A stretch of 64,000 nt of DNA, taken from positions 4,310 to 68,309 of the forward strand of contig JAEYYB010000138.1 in assembly GCA_023430975.1 (NCBI GenBank), written 5' to 3'. The position numbers were made by a program, and so were the translations under genes. A model generated the notes under the pieces. The model saw nothing but the letters and a program-made list of their open reading frames with translations. It did no database searches and had not been told where the DNA came from. Numbering within the stretch: position 1 is the stretch's first letter; the number at the start of each line of letters is the position of its first letter. Source of the DNA: Bacillota bacterium. GTDB lineage: Bacteria > Bacillota > Clostridia > Acetivibrionales > DSM-2933. Positions 17,303-26,887 of the stretch are shown piece after piece.

Positions 17303-17509
17303 TTACACATTCTTGCTCTTTTTGTAATTGTAAAAAGCTAGTGAAAACCATGCTGCGGTTAAAACAAAAGAAGCAATGGCTTTAATTAGATCAGATCTGA
17401 CTCCGGATGCCATTGACATTCTTAGATAAACAATACCTCCTGTTAAAAAAAGAAAACCTAGAAAAATATCAAGTTTATAATCAAATTTTCTATCTGGAAT
17501 TCTAGCCAT
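17303..17509 (-). CDS. Small two-helix membrane protein
   Basis: 68 residues with two hydrophobic stretches (about 14-30 FLGFLFLTGGIVYL and 42-60 IASFVLTAAWFSLAFY), basic N-terminus and a C-terminal KKSKNV. GAGG lies seven bases before the ATG. Its family was not recognised. The neat helix-turn-helix hydropathy and the ribosome binding site argue for a real gene. Confidence 0.5.
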   Translation of the reverse strand: MARIPDRKFDYKLDIFLGFLFLTGGIVYLRMSMASGVRSDLIKAIASFVLTAAWFSLAFYNYKKSKNV

Positions 17510-17671
17510 AGTTAACCTCGTAAAATTTATTCTCGATAATCTAATTTTACATTAATAAGGGGGATAATTCAATGAATTTTATTTATGTCCGGGAAATTTA
17601 TAACTTGCGTGAAACCGCAAAAAAAGCAGAACCACGCAATTATTTTGCGGTATATACAATTAATACTTTCG

Positions 17672-17700
17672 GTGACAATTTTTCTCATAGGTTGTATAAT
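17672..17700 (+). promoter_or_regulatory. Sigma-A promoter of the first ABC operon
   Basis: GTGACA (17672-17677), exactly 17 bases, then TATAAT (17695-17700), about 53 bases upstream of the ABC ATPase start. Five of six bases match at -35 and all six at -10. Confidence 0.65.
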
Positions 17701-17752
17701 TCAAAGTGGTATATGATGACAATTTGTTAATTATTAAATGTAAACCAGGAAG

Positions 17753-18685
17753 GTGATGTTTTTGGAAAAGGCTCAAGCAGCGGTCAAGTTAGAAAGTTTA
17801 AGCAAAAGAATCGGCAAAAAACTAATAATTGATAATATATCCATGTCAATGAACTTTGGAGAGGTATTTGGTCTTTTAGGTCCAAACGGAGCTGGAAAAA
17901 CAACAATAATTAGAATGATTGCAGGGCTTATTAAGCCGACATGTGGCAATGTTTATATCAATGGAGTAGATGTGCAGCATGATTTTGAAAAAGCAATATT
18001 CAATATTGGAACTATTATTGAAAACCCGGAGTTTTACAAGCATTTAAGCGGGTATCTGAATCTCAAAATCATGGGAAACATGTATCCTGATGTGAATACT
18101 GACAGAATAGATGAAGTTGTAAAAATGGTAGGATTGACAAATAGTATAAAAGATAGGGTAAAAGGTTATTCCCTCGGAATGAGGCAGCGTCTGGGCATTG
18201 CGGCAGCACTTTTGAATAATCCCAGGGTATTGGTACTGGATGAGCCTACAAACGGACTTGATCCTGCAGGTATCAGGGAAATGCGAGACAGGTTAAGAGA
18301 ATTGGCACATAAGGATGGCATATGTGTGATTATATCCAGCCACCTATTAAGTGAAATGGAGCTTATATGTGACAGGTTTGCAATAATTGACAAGGGTGTA
18401 CATATTGAAACTAAAGATATTGGAATGACCGGTGATAATGAAAATCTAAGCGTAAGTATTGAGATGTTAAAACCGGTAAATCCGGCTAAACTGGAAAAGA
18501 TTTTATCTGAATTGGGTATAAGAGCTAATTCTATATCTGAAACAAATTTAAGCATTGAGCAAAGTCGTGAGGTGATATCAAAGGTTATAGGTCAACTTGT
18601 AAGGGCAGAAGTGGATATAGTTTCTGTTATTCCAAGCAAAAAGACCCTTGAAGAATACTTTATTGAAAAAACGGGGGCAAACTAA
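17753..18685 (+). CDS. ABC transporter ATP-binding protein (BcrA-like)
   Basis: 310 residues. Walker A GPNGAGKTT, Q-loop region, signature YSLGMRQRLGIAAAL, Walker B VLVLDEPTNGLD and the switch His in IISSHLLSEME are all intact. The order and the extra C-terminal domain (about 220-310) match ATPases of the bacitracin/lantibiotic-immunity type paired with an ABC-2 permease, which is the next gene, two bases downstream. AAGGTGAT lies so that the TTG at 17762 is also a good start. Substrate unknown; export of an antimicrobial or lipid is plausible. Confidence 0.9.
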   Translation: MMFLEKAQAAVKLESLSKRIGKKLIIDNISMSMNFGEVFGLLGPNGAGKTTIIRMIAGLIKPTCGNVYINGVDVQHDFEKAIFNIGTIIENPEFYKHLSGYLNLKIMGNMYPDVNTDRIDEVVKMVGLTNSIKDRVKGYSLGMRQRLGIAAALLNNPRVLVLDEPTNGLDPAGIREMRDRLRELAHKDGICVIISSHLLSEMELICDRFAIIDKGVHIETKDIGMTGDNENLSVSIEMLKPVNPAKLEKILSELGIRANSISETNLSIEQSREVISKVIGQLVRAEVDIVSVIPSKKTLEEYFIEKTGAN

Positions 18686-18687
18686 AT

Positions 18688-19656
18688 ATGAAGCAAATAA
18701 AAGTTTTTTTAAAGTTGATAAATAATGAATTATATAAAACATTCTTTCAAATAAAAACCATTGTATTTGTTTGCTTAATGGTTGCACTTGTTGGTCTGGT
18801 AGCCTACTTGAGCGTATCGATTGACAAGGGTGAAAAGTGGAGGGATGATACACAAAAGCAAATTGAAACTATTAAGAAGTCTATTTCGGAAACTGAAGCC
18901 AAGAAGGATAAAGAGGAATTCGATATAACAATGATTAACTTTGAAAAGGATCAGCTTAAAGTTTTGGAGTACAGGCTCCAACATAACATACCGGAAAATG
19001 CTATTACGCCTTTGAGGTTTGTATATAGTTGCAGCGATTTGGTGGTATTAATAGTGCTTTTTATGGCTATTTTTGCGTCCAACATTGTTGCAAATGAATA
19101 CTCACAAGGGACAATACGTCAATTGCTGGTTAAACCCATAAAACGGTGGAAGATATTTACTGCCAAATACATTTCAGCTGTTTTGGTAAGCATGGTTTTA
19201 ACTGTGATTTTGTTCATTGTTTCTTTAGCGTTAGGATTTATACTGTTTGGGAAAAATAGCAATTCAATTTATGATGTAGTTCTTGTAAACGGTAATATTG
19301 TGGAAAGAAACATGTTAACCCATATTTTTGCTGTTGCATTTTCCAAAATCTTTACCATTTCAATAGTATGTGCACTGGCATTTCTCATATCAACAATTGT
19401 GAGGACTACGGGTCTTGCAATTATAGCCAGCTTGGGAATATATTTTGCTGGGTTTGTAGGCGGTATTATATTGAACAAATATCCTTTATATAAATTCTTT
19501 ATAACACCAAACCTTGATTTGTATCGTTATTTGCCTGGAGAATCCTTACCATATGCAGGGGCCACATTCACATTCTCCATTGTGATATGTATTGCTTATC
19601 TTATGGCATTTCTGGCAAGCGGCTTAATTGTTTTTAATAAAAGGGATGTTTTTTAG
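18688..19656 (+). CDS. ABC-2 type permease
   Basis: 322 residues: an N-terminal membrane helix (about 23-43), a charged extracytoplasmic coiled segment (about 50-105), then five helices in the C-terminal half, including NEYSQGTIRQLLVKPIKRWKIF, the conserved cytoplasmic coupling motif of ABC-2 permeases (the EY..GT pattern). Translationally close to the ATPase gene (stop and start two bases apart), so the two form one exporter. Substrate unknown. Confidence 0.88.
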   Translation: MKQIKVFLKLINNELYKTFFQIKTIVFVCLMVALVGLVAYLSVSIDKGEKWRDDTQKQIETIKKSISETEAKKDKEEFDITMINFEKDQLKVLEYRLQHNIPENAITPLRFVYSCSDLVVLIVLFMAIFASNIVANEYSQGTIRQLLVKPIKRWKIFTAKYISAVLVSMVLTVILFIVSLALGFILFGKNSNSIYDVVLVNGNIVERNMLTHIFAVAFSKIFTISIVCALAFLISTIVRTTGLAIIASLGIYFAGFVGGIILNKYPLYKFFITPNLDLYRYLPGESLPYAGATFTFSIVICIAYLMAFLASGLIVFNKRDVF

Positions 19657-19892
19657 GTTTTCATAATTATTGAATATAAAGTATATCTTAAAAGAGCGGT
19701 TTTGCTGTCAGCATTAGGAGTATTGTTGCGGTAAAATCACTTTTTAGTATAAATGGGTATTGAGATATTGATGTGAAAAAATAATTAACAATTTTGTAAC
19801 TATTTTTAAAATATAATATGTTATAATAACTGCCAAATATATAAAAGTATGTAATTGCTGCAGGTTATTCAGATAAGATTGGAGAGTGTTTT

Positions 19893-20606
19893 GTGAGCTT
19901 CATAAAGGTTTCAGGACTTAGAAAGGTTTATAGGATAGGAAACAGTGAAAAGGTTGTGGCACTTGATAATATTGAACTTGAAGTTGAACGTGGGGAAATA
20001 ATATGTATATTAGGTACATCGGGCTCGGGAAAATCCACTTTGCTGAATATGCTTGCAGGGCTTGAAAAACCTACACGAGGAGAAATCATAATAAATGGCA
20101 AGAATATTGCAAAAATGAGTGAAAATCAGCTTGCCATGTTCAGAAGGTCAACCATGGGATTTGTATTCCAATCATACAATTTGATGCCTCATCTCACGGC
20201 ATTGGAGAATGTAGCTTTTCCTCTCATGATAAAAAGTATTTCCAAAAGGGTCAGGGATAAAAAAGCCAAAGAAATGCTGCAGCTTGTGGGACTCCATAAG
20301 CAAATAAAAAGAAAGCCATCCCAAATGAGCGGAGGTCAGCAGCAAAGGGTAGGTATTGCGAGAGCATTAGTGTCCAACCCAAAATTAATTTTTGCCGATG
20401 AGCCTACAGGAAACTTGGATTCAAGAACTACAAAGGAAGTCATGGAGCTTATTTTGTCAAAGGTTAAAGAAAATAATCAGACACTTATAATTGTTACCCA
20501 TGATGTTAACATTGCCAAGTATGCAGACAGGATAATTCATATCTTCGATGGCAACATATCCAAAGTGGAGTTAGTAGATAGGCAGCAGTGTGTAGAGCAG
20601 ATATAG
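19893..20606 (+). CDS. MacB/LolD-type ABC ATP-binding protein
   Basis: 237 residues. Walker A GTSGSGKSTLLNMLAG, Q-loop FVFQSYNLMPHLTALENV, signature MSGGQQQRVGIARALVSNPK, Walker B LIFADEPTGNLDS and switch His IIVTHD are all present. The MPHLTALENV and DEPTGNLD wording is that of the MacB/LolD subfamily. GTG start with GGAGAG upstream. It begins a three-gene operon with an extracytoplasmic protein and a MacB-like permease. Confidence 0.92.
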   Translation: MSFIKVSGLRKVYRIGNSEKVVALDNIELEVERGEIICILGTSGSGKSTLLNMLAGLEKPTRGEIIINGKNIAKMSENQLAMFRRSTMGFVFQSYNLMPHLTALENVAFPLMIKSISKRVRDKKAKEMLQLVGLHKQIKRKPSQMSGGQQQRVGIARALVSNPKLIFADEPTGNLDSRTTKEVMELILSKVKENNQTLIIVTHDVNIAKYADRIIHIFDGNISKVELVDRQQCVEQI

Positions 20607-20639
20607 ATAAATTTTATATAAAAATGAGGAGAAATGTTT

Positions 20640-23114
20640 ATGAGGAAATTAGTCGCATTGATATTGATTTTTGCAATTTCGTGTATGGGGGTTTATGTTA
20701 ATTCTGCTGGGGAAGAAACGAATTTAGAACTTATTGTGGATGGCTTCTCAATAACAAATGAAAAAGGTGAAACCATATCTGACAAAGTTGCTAAAGGAAC
20801 TTTTTATTTAAAGCTTAATTTGAAAAACAACACTGAAAAAAATCTAGAAGATGTGTATATCGAGTTAGGTGATAACAATTCATTTTCCTTTGCAACTACC
20901 GGATCTAGGATGTCGGTAGGAGTAATCCAAGTTCCTAAAGATCCGAGTGATCCAAAAGATCCTAATATAAAGTCATGTCTGCTTAAATTAAGATACAACG
21001 GTGGGACCGAATCAAAACTCCCAATTAAATTTATTTACAAAAAGGATGGGGTTCAAACAGCAGCTACCGACTACATAAACCTAAATGTCGTACCCTATAC
21101 CGAACCAGTACCAGTAGTTACCCAAGCACCCCAACCTGTGGATACCACAAAGTATGCTCCAAGCCTTATTATAGCCGACACAAAAGCAATACCTTCAGGT
21201 AAGGCAGGAGAAAAAATTACTATAACCCTTCCTATAAAAAACATAAGCACTTATGAAGCTAGAAACGTAATTATTACAACTGAGGCGGATGACAAGCTGC
21301 CCATCAGTACAGATAAATTGGCTTCCGCTCAGATAATTGATTCTATCGTAGCGGGAGAAACAAGGGAGGCAACTGTGACGTTTGATGTTTCTCCCAATGC
21401 CCAGGAAAAGGTTTACACGATGAAGCTTAATCTCCAGTATACAAATACCAGCAATGATGCCTATACATCCAAGGACAGCATAAATATAAAAGTTTTAAAT
21501 TCACTGAAAAACTCCAGGGTAATGGTTTCTTCAATAACATCCAGCCCATCTACAATAAATGCAGGTGAGAGCACAAAGGTGACAGTTAATATTCAGAACT
21601 ATGGAAATTTACCTGCAAACGATATAAAAGTTTCATTAACCGGATTAAAGAGTGACAGTTTTGGCCTTTCTGACTCCACTGATTCAAGATACATAGAGAA
21701 AATGAACGGTGGGGATAAGCAAACTCTTGTGTTTTCCATTAACTCTTCTTCCAAAATGGAGTCGGGAAGTTATGGCCTGGGAGTAAAGGTTGAATATAAA
21801 GATACTTCCAATACACAGTTGTCTGAAGAATCCCAGTTTTTTATTTCAGTAAATGAGCCTGAACAGTCAACATCTTCACCTGATGTTTCAATAGCTAATC
21901 TCACAGCACCAGCTAATGCTTTAAAGCCAGGTGATAGCTTTTCGGTGATTTTTGACATAGTAAATACAGGTACTGCCAAACTGCCTAACTTGAAAGTTTC
22001 AACGGCAAGCGACAAGGAAGTTGTTCCAAAGTCATTGAGTACAAAGATTATACCTTTACTTGAAGTGGGAAAACCCCAGAGGTTGAAGTTTGACTATCTG
22101 GTCACTGATGAGGCTGTTACAAAGAACTATCCCATTTCAATAAATATTGAGTATGAGACAGGCAAAGACCCAAACAAGGTAAAGCAGACCGCAAACCAGT
22201 ATGTTGGGGTATATGTTGAGGGAGCCAAGGATAAGGATAAAAAATCGGCACCTAAGGTCATAATAAGCAGATGTGTATGCAGCCCGGATTTAATTAAACC
22301 GGGAACAAATTTCAATTTGGATGTCACATTCCAAAATACAAGCAGGGTATCGGATATATCAAATCTAAAAATTGTACTGACACCTGCAGATGGCGTTTTT
22401 ATACCTGTAAACAGCGGCGGAACTTTATTTATAGATCAAATTCCCAAGGGTGGTTCAGTCCAGAAAACTATTACAATGTATGTTAAGCCTGATACACAGA
22501 CAAAAGCATACCCAATTGCTGTGGACTATGATTATGAGGATGAGAAGGGTACAGCCATAACTGCAAAGGATACTGTCAGTGTGCCAGTAAATGTTGAGGC
22601 AAGAATGGTAATTGGAGAACTTAATATACCGATGGATGCTTTTGTAGGGCAGCCGGTAGTAATTCCGGTTAATTTCTTCAACATGGGCAAATCAACTGTT
22701 TATAATGTTCTGATAAAGGCTGCGGGCGATTTTCAGGTTCAGTCCCCAGAATATTATGGAGGTAACTTTGAATCAGGAAAGTCAGACAATTATGAGGTTC
22801 AATTGACACCAAATAAGCCAGGCAGCAATGCAGGGAAAATAGTGCTTACATTTGAGGATGGAAATGGAAAAAGCCAAAAGATTGAGAAGCCTTTTACCGT
22901 AAGTGTTATGGATCAAATGCAAATAGATGAAAACATGGCTGTAATGCCTGGAATGCCTGGAGCACCTGGAATGCCGGGTGAAATGCCTGCAAAGAAAGGG
23001 ATAAATATTCTTTATCTGGCCATTGGTGGAGGAGGATTCCTGGTAATCCTTATCACTGTAATTGGGTTAGTGAGAAGATCAAGACGTAGGAAGGAAATGG
23101 CACTAGATGAATAA
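20640..23114 (+). CDS. Large extracytoplasmic CARDB/NEW3-repeat protein of the MacB-like operon
   Basis: About 824 residues: signal peptide (1-23), an Ig-like N-terminal domain, then at least four repeats resembling CARDB/NEW3 adhesion-type folds (openings such as INAGESTKVTVNIQNYGNLPAND and LKPGDSFSVIFDIVNTG at about 110-residue spacing), a Met/Pro/Gly linker (MPGMPGAPGMPG), one membrane helix (about 790-812) and a basic tail. It overlaps the permease gene by 8 bases. It likely takes the place of the periplasmic adaptor in a Gram-positive MacB system, contacting substrate or cell wall. The start 20640 is preferred over ATG 20634 because GAGGAG needs the extra distance. Confidence 0.75.
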   Translation: MRKLVALILIFAISCMGVYVNSAGEETNLELIVDGFSITNEKGETISDKVAKGTFYLKLNLKNNTEKNLEDVYIELGDNNSFSFATTGSRMSVGVIQVPKDPSDPKDPNIKSCLLKLRYNGGTESKLPIKFIYKKDGVQTAATDYINLNVVPYTEPVPVVTQAPQPVDTTKYAPSLIIADTKAIPSGKAGEKITITLPIKNISTYEARNVIITTEADDKLPISTDKLASAQIIDSIVAGETREATVTFDVSPNAQEKVYTMKLNLQYTNTSNDAYTSKDSINIKVLNSLKNSRVMVSSITSSPSTINAGESTKVTVNIQNYGNLPANDIKVSLTGLKSDSFGLSDSTDSRYIEKMNGGDKQTLVFSINSSSKMESGSYGLGVKVEYKDTSNTQLSEESQFFISVNEPEQSTSSPDVSIANLTAPANALKPGDSFSVIFDIVNTGTAKLPNLKVSTASDKEVVPKSLSTKIIPLLEVGKPQRLKFDYLVTDEAVTKNYPISINIEYETGKDPNKVKQTANQYVGVYVEGAKDKDKKSAPKVIISRCVCSPDLIKPGTNFNLDVTFQNTSRVSDISNLKIVLTPADGVFIPVNSGGTLFIDQIPKGGSVQKTITMYVKPDTQTKAYPIAVDYDYEDEKGTAITAKDTVSVPVNVEARMVIGELNIPMDAFVGQPVVIPVNFFNMGKSTVYNVLIKAAGDFQVQSPEYYGGNFESGKSDNYEVQLTPNKPGSNAGKIVLTFEDGNGKSQKIEKPFTVSVMDQMQIDENMAVMPGMPGAPGMPGEMPAKKGINILYLAIGGGGFLVILITVIGLVRRSRRRKEMALDE

Positions 23115-24498
23115 TATAGATTTATTAAAAACAGGCTTAAAAAACTTAAAAAGGAGAAAGGCCCGAACCTTTCTAACAGTACTAGGAGTTCTTATAGGAA
23201 CAACCTCAATAGTTATTATGATATCCTTCGGTATTGGTATTAAAGATAGTATAAATAATCAAATGCTCAGCATTGGGAGCCTAAGGGTCATAGATGTGAA
23301 TAATTATGGTTTTTCCCCTGAAATGGGAGGCCAAAAAACTGTAACCAAGAAGGAAAAGCTGAATGATGCACTAATAAGAAGGATAGCTGAATGGGAAGGA
23401 GTAGAAGCGGTAACACCTCTTTTGGAAACCAGTATAAAATGTGTTGCGGGAAAATATATGTCACAATTGATGGTTATAGGAATAAATCCTGATGTGATGG
23501 ATAAATTTGAATTTTCTGCTCAGGAAGGAAGACTTCTAACTAAAACCGACGACTTAAGTTTATTGGTAGGATCGATGGTCCCTATGAATTTTTATAACCC
23601 TAAAAGGATGAATTCATATCAGGGAATGATGATGATGGGCCCGGATTCCAAGCCTCCGGTTGATCTTATGAAGGAAAAGCTGGTGCTTACTTTCGACTAT
23701 TCCTATGGAGAAAAAGTGCCAACGGACCCGATGGGAGTGCAGCCCACAGAAAACAAAAAACCGCCCAAACTTTATAAAGCAAAAGCTGTAGGCATTATAA
23801 AGCAAAGCAATAATGAAAAAGACTATAATGTATATATGAATCTTGAAAGCGTCAGAAAGCTTATTAAAGAGAATTCAAAGGGCCAGCAGAGCTCAGGAAT
23901 GATGATGGGTATGGGCGGCATGTCTGCAAATCCTAATGAATATCAAAGGGCCCAAATACTTGTTAAAGACATTAAGTATATTGATGATATTCAGGACAGA
24001 ATAAAGGGAATGGGACTTGGTGCCAATAGCGTCATGGATATGGCTAAAGAAATGGAAAAGTCTGCAAACATGATTCAGATGATACTGGGAGCACTTGGTG
24101 CAATATCCCTCTTCGTGGCTGCTATAGGTATTGGAAACACAATGGTAATGTCGGTTTATGAGAGAACCAGAGAAATAGGAATTATGAAGGTTCTTGGAGC
24201 TACCTTTGGTGATATCAGAAAACTTTTTCTTTTAGAGGCAGCATCAATAGGTTTTTTTGGAGGGATGATCGGTATCGGCTTAAGCTATGGTGCATCAACC
24301 GTAATTAATACTGTTATAAATTCAATGTCCCAAGGGAACCCAGAAATGGGAGGAGGCCCCGGTGTAGCATCGATTATACCTGCGTGGCTGGCGATTATGG
24401 CAGTTGCATTTTCATCTTTTATCGGTATTCTCTCAGGTATCTACCCTGCCATAAGAGCTATGAGACTTAGTGCATTGGAAGCTATTAAGACAGATTAG
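23107..24498 (+). CDS. MacB-like ABC transporter permease
   Basis: 463 residues: first helix about 20-42 (FLTVLGVLIGTTSIVIMISFG), an extracytoplasmic MacB_PCD domain (about 45-320) unusually rich in Met and Gly (MMMMGPD, MMMGMGGMS), then three C-terminal FtsX helices (about 325-350, 378-400, 425-450) with the coupling motif YERTREIGIMKVLGATFGDIRKLF. It overlaps the previous gene by 8 bases, which implies translational coupling. Such permeases work mechanically on substrate outside the membrane. A terminator follows at 24587. Confidence 0.9.
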   Translation: MNNIDLLKTGLKNLKRRKARTFLTVLGVLIGTTSIVIMISFGIGIKDSINNQMLSIGSLRVIDVNNYGFSPEMGGQKTVTKKEKLNDALIRRIAEWEGVEAVTPLLETSIKCVAGKYMSQLMVIGINPDVMDKFEFSAQEGRLLTKTDDLSLLVGSMVPMNFYNPKRMNSYQGMMMMGPDSKPPVDLMKEKLVLTFDYSYGEKVPTDPMGVQPTENKKPPKLYKAKAVGIIKQSNNEKDYNVYMNLESVRKLIKENSKGQQSSGMMMGMGGMSANPNEYQRAQILVKDIKYIDDIQDRIKGMGLGANSVMDMAKEMEKSANMIQMILGALGAISLFVAAIGIGNTMVMSVYERTREIGIMKVLGATFGDIRKLFLLEAASIGFFGGMIGIGLSYGASTVINTVINSMSQGNPEMGGGPGVASIIPAWLAIMAVAFSSFIGILSGIYPAIRAMRLSALEAIKTD

Positions 24499-24586
24499 GA
24501 AGAGTATTTTATAATGCTTACGTTATAAGAGTTTCAAGATAAAGCTAGCAAAAAATAAACTTTTTTTGAAGAATAGCATAGCTGTT

Positions 24587-24630
24587 AAGTGCCTATGGAC
24601 CGTTTTAACGGAGGCACTAATTTTTTTTCT
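24587..24630 (+). terminator. Terminator of the MacB-like operon
   Basis: gtgcct / aggcac outer stem with an inner ccgtt/aacgg stem, followed by a run of eight T, 89 bases after the permease stop. Confidence 0.75.
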
Positions 24631-24772
24631 AATCAAACCTTTATAATATTTTCGAAATTTGCTATAAAAATTTGCTTTAAAAATAATCAATAAGTAAATA
24701 GACCGTATTTAATTTTCTCATCCAATATATATATTCAAAGGGTTTTAACTTTTTAAGTGGGGACGGATAAAA

Positions 24773-24809
24773 AATAAACCCGGCTTAAGCGTTAAGCACT
24801 GGGTTTATT
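24773..24809. terminator. Terminator of the alpha/beta hydrolase gene
   Basis: Perfect 9-base inverted repeat aataaaccc / gggtttatt with a loop containing a smaller stem (cttaa..ttaag); T-rich on both sides. Confidence 0.7.
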
Positions 24810-24854
24810 TATATCAAGTTGCCCATTAAATGCTGATATTATCGGACAATATAT

Positions 24855-26318
24855 TTAATATTTTGTCCTTTTAACTGTAAAACTTCCTACTATTGATCCA
24901 TCCGATGAAATAAGATTACCGCTTATGGTATCACCCGACAGTTTTCCATCCAGGTTAACCATTTCATAGCCAGGCGGCATTACAATCCAGTTGGTACCTG
25001 TAAGCTTTACCGATTTGGTGGCTGTGTCAAAACTTGTAGCAATAAAATAACTTCCGCTATCGGTGGAAGAATCTGGATCAACAGGACTGAAATAAAATAT
25101 GGATATATATTCGCCGTCTTCCGTCCGCGATATTTCCAAAGTAAGTGCAGTATCCCCCAGACTTGTTGAATAGGTCCCGTCCCATCTTCCAGTTAGTTCG
25201 TTTGAATTCAAAGTTTCAGGCAATACCTTTTCAATTAACGTGCTGTTAAACTTATCGGGCTCTTCGTAAAAACAAAAGTGTGCTGAATTATCAAATGGAA
25301 CCAATTCTTTTTTCGGTGCCTTAAGCATATTGAAGTATTGTTCAATGAGTTCATATGGTGTGTTATAATCGTGTTTGCCGCTAAAAAAATACACAGGAAC
25401 GGCAACCTCACCAAGTTGTTTTCTGAAATCCAGTTCTGAGACCTCAGGATCTTCGAATAAAAGGTCTGAAAACTCCCAGCCTTTTTCAATTTTTCTATAT
25501 GCATCTTTATATATTTCCGAATAGTACATTTTATCTTCCATTTCTTCGGTTGAGGATTCACCATAGATGTCACCCCCATAATATTCTACCCATTCTGAAG
25601 TTACATCATATCCGGAGCCATGCTTATAGCCCTTATCATCAGGCCTGCCAACACGCTGTAATTCTGAAATGGCTTCTTTGTTATTATCCTGTTGAGCGGA
25701 TTTTAAAGCATAATCATAGCAAAGCTTCTCATTGTCCTTAATATCAACAACCTGTCCGATTCCAATAAACGCCCAGTAATCGTCAGGATACTCGCTAATT
25801 GCCTTCATACCCAAAACAGTTCCAAAAGAATGCCCGACAAGGTATATCTTTTTTTTGTTAAACCTTGTTTTGAGGTAATTAGTCAATTCATGCAGATCTG
25901 AGTTGAACTGCTTTAGTGTCATACTGCTTTCTGGAATTTTGGATGAATAAGACAAACCAGCACCACGCTGGTCCCAGTTAACAACCACAAAATAATCCTC
26001 AAGTTCACTATTACTGATATGCAGCATTGGCATCATGGCAAACCCTGGACCACCGTGTAAAAAAAGCAACACAGGTTTTGATTGATCCTTACCTGTTATA
26101 TAAATCGACTGCTCAACTCCACCAAGCTCAATCTTTTCAAGAGAATCTATACCGACTCCTACTTTGGATGTTGCTTTAACTGTTTTTGAGGCATTAATCT
26201 TGTTTTTGCCTGTTTCCTTGTTTGAAGGCACATTATCTTTTGTAATATAGAAAACAACTCCGACAGCCAGAGCGATTCCAATAAACACAAAGATAAAAAC
26301 TACTTTTGGTAATTTCAT
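24855..26318 (-). CDS. Membrane-anchored alpha/beta hydrolase with C-terminal beta domain
   Basis: 487 residues: N-terminal membrane helix (about 5-26), then a proline-iminopeptidase-like alpha/beta hydrolase. Motifs: HGGPGFAM (oxyanion loop), NWDQRGAGLSYS, nucleophile elbow VGHSFGTVLG (Ser), FSGKHDYNTP (Asp) and NSAHFCFYEEP (His), so the triad is complete. Residues about 375-487 form a beta-rich module (LTGRWDGTYSTSLGD to GSFTVKRTKY) of lipocalin-like or calycin-like character, not usual for the peptidase. Natural substrate unknown. GGAGAG precedes the ATG. Confidence 0.82.
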   Translation of the reverse strand: MKLPKVVFIFVFIGIALAVGVVFYITKDNVPSNKETGKNKINASKTVKATSKVGVGIDSLEKIELGGVEQSIYITGKDQSKPVLLFLHGGPGFAMMPMLHISNSELEDYFVVVNWDQRGAGLSYSSKIPESSMTLKQFNSDLHELTNYLKTRFNKKKIYLVGHSFGTVLGMKAISEYPDDYWAFIGIGQVVDIKDNEKLCYDYALKSAQQDNNKEAISELQRVGRPDDKGYKHGSGYDVTSEWVEYYGGDIYGESSTEEMEDKMYYSEIYKDAYRKIEKGWEFSDLLFEDPEVSELDFRKQLGEVAVPVYFFSGKHDYNTPYELIEQYFNMLKAPKKELVPFDNSAHFCFYEEPDKFNSTLIEKVLPETLNSNELTGRWDGTYSTSLGDTALTLEISRTEDGEYISIFYFSPVDPDSSTDSGSYFIATSFDTATKSVKLTGTNWIVMPPGYEMVNLDGKLSGDTISGNLISSDGSIVGSFTVKRTKY

Positions 26319-26510
26319 CTCTAACTCTCTCCTCTATAGTTAATTTCTACAAGCTGGACGAGAAGAACCTGTAATTGAAAGAATAACAATTATAAACTTT
26401 ATGAGAACCATAGCAAGAAAGGGCAATGGTTTAAAGTTATATATTGAACAATTCAAAACTAACAGTCTATTTACTATAAGGTATTATAATATAAATGCAT
26501 GAAAATTTCC

Positions 26511-26712
26511 ATATTAAAAGTGATGAATCTATTACATTTGTCTTAAGCAAATCTATTAAAATCAGTTAATCTTGCTGTTTGTCTATCACAAAATAACGTT
26601 AAACCGTTCGTTATTTTGCTCTGTCAAATGCAAGATTAATACTGATTTTAATTATGTTGAACCGTTCGTTATTTGCTCCGCCAAATGTAAGATTATTAAC
26701 ACTTTTAATATA
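26511..26712 (+). repeat. Nested pair of family A palindromic repeats
   Basis: Outer element of the 'atattaaaag' subfamily (left arm 26511-26552, right arm 26654-26712) is split in its core by a second, diverged element of about 100 bases (26553-26653; ends ctattaaaatcag and actgattttaatta, own core cgttaaaccgttcgttatt). The outer core resumes with gttgaaccgttcgttatt just after the insert. It lies in the 5' gap of the acyltransferase-like gene. Confidence 0.85.
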
Positions 26713-26887
26713 TACTTAAATCAAATAATAATTTACCGGCTGGATTAGTTTGTCTATTATGCTGATTTTTTTTATTTCCCCCTCCAAAAAGTTCAGAGTA
26801 TATGAATATCTATACGGAGTAACTAAAAGAAAAAGCACTTTAGGTGATTTAATTTTACTTTTAATGGTGAAAGGTTGGCTAGTATTT

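Noticed and set aside
17572..17730. Open frame of 52 codons with AAGGGGG before an ATG
   Set aside because: It overlaps a near-consensus sigma-A promoter (17672-17700), its composition is not protein-like, and its first part resembles a decayed repeat B (gtccgggaaatt).
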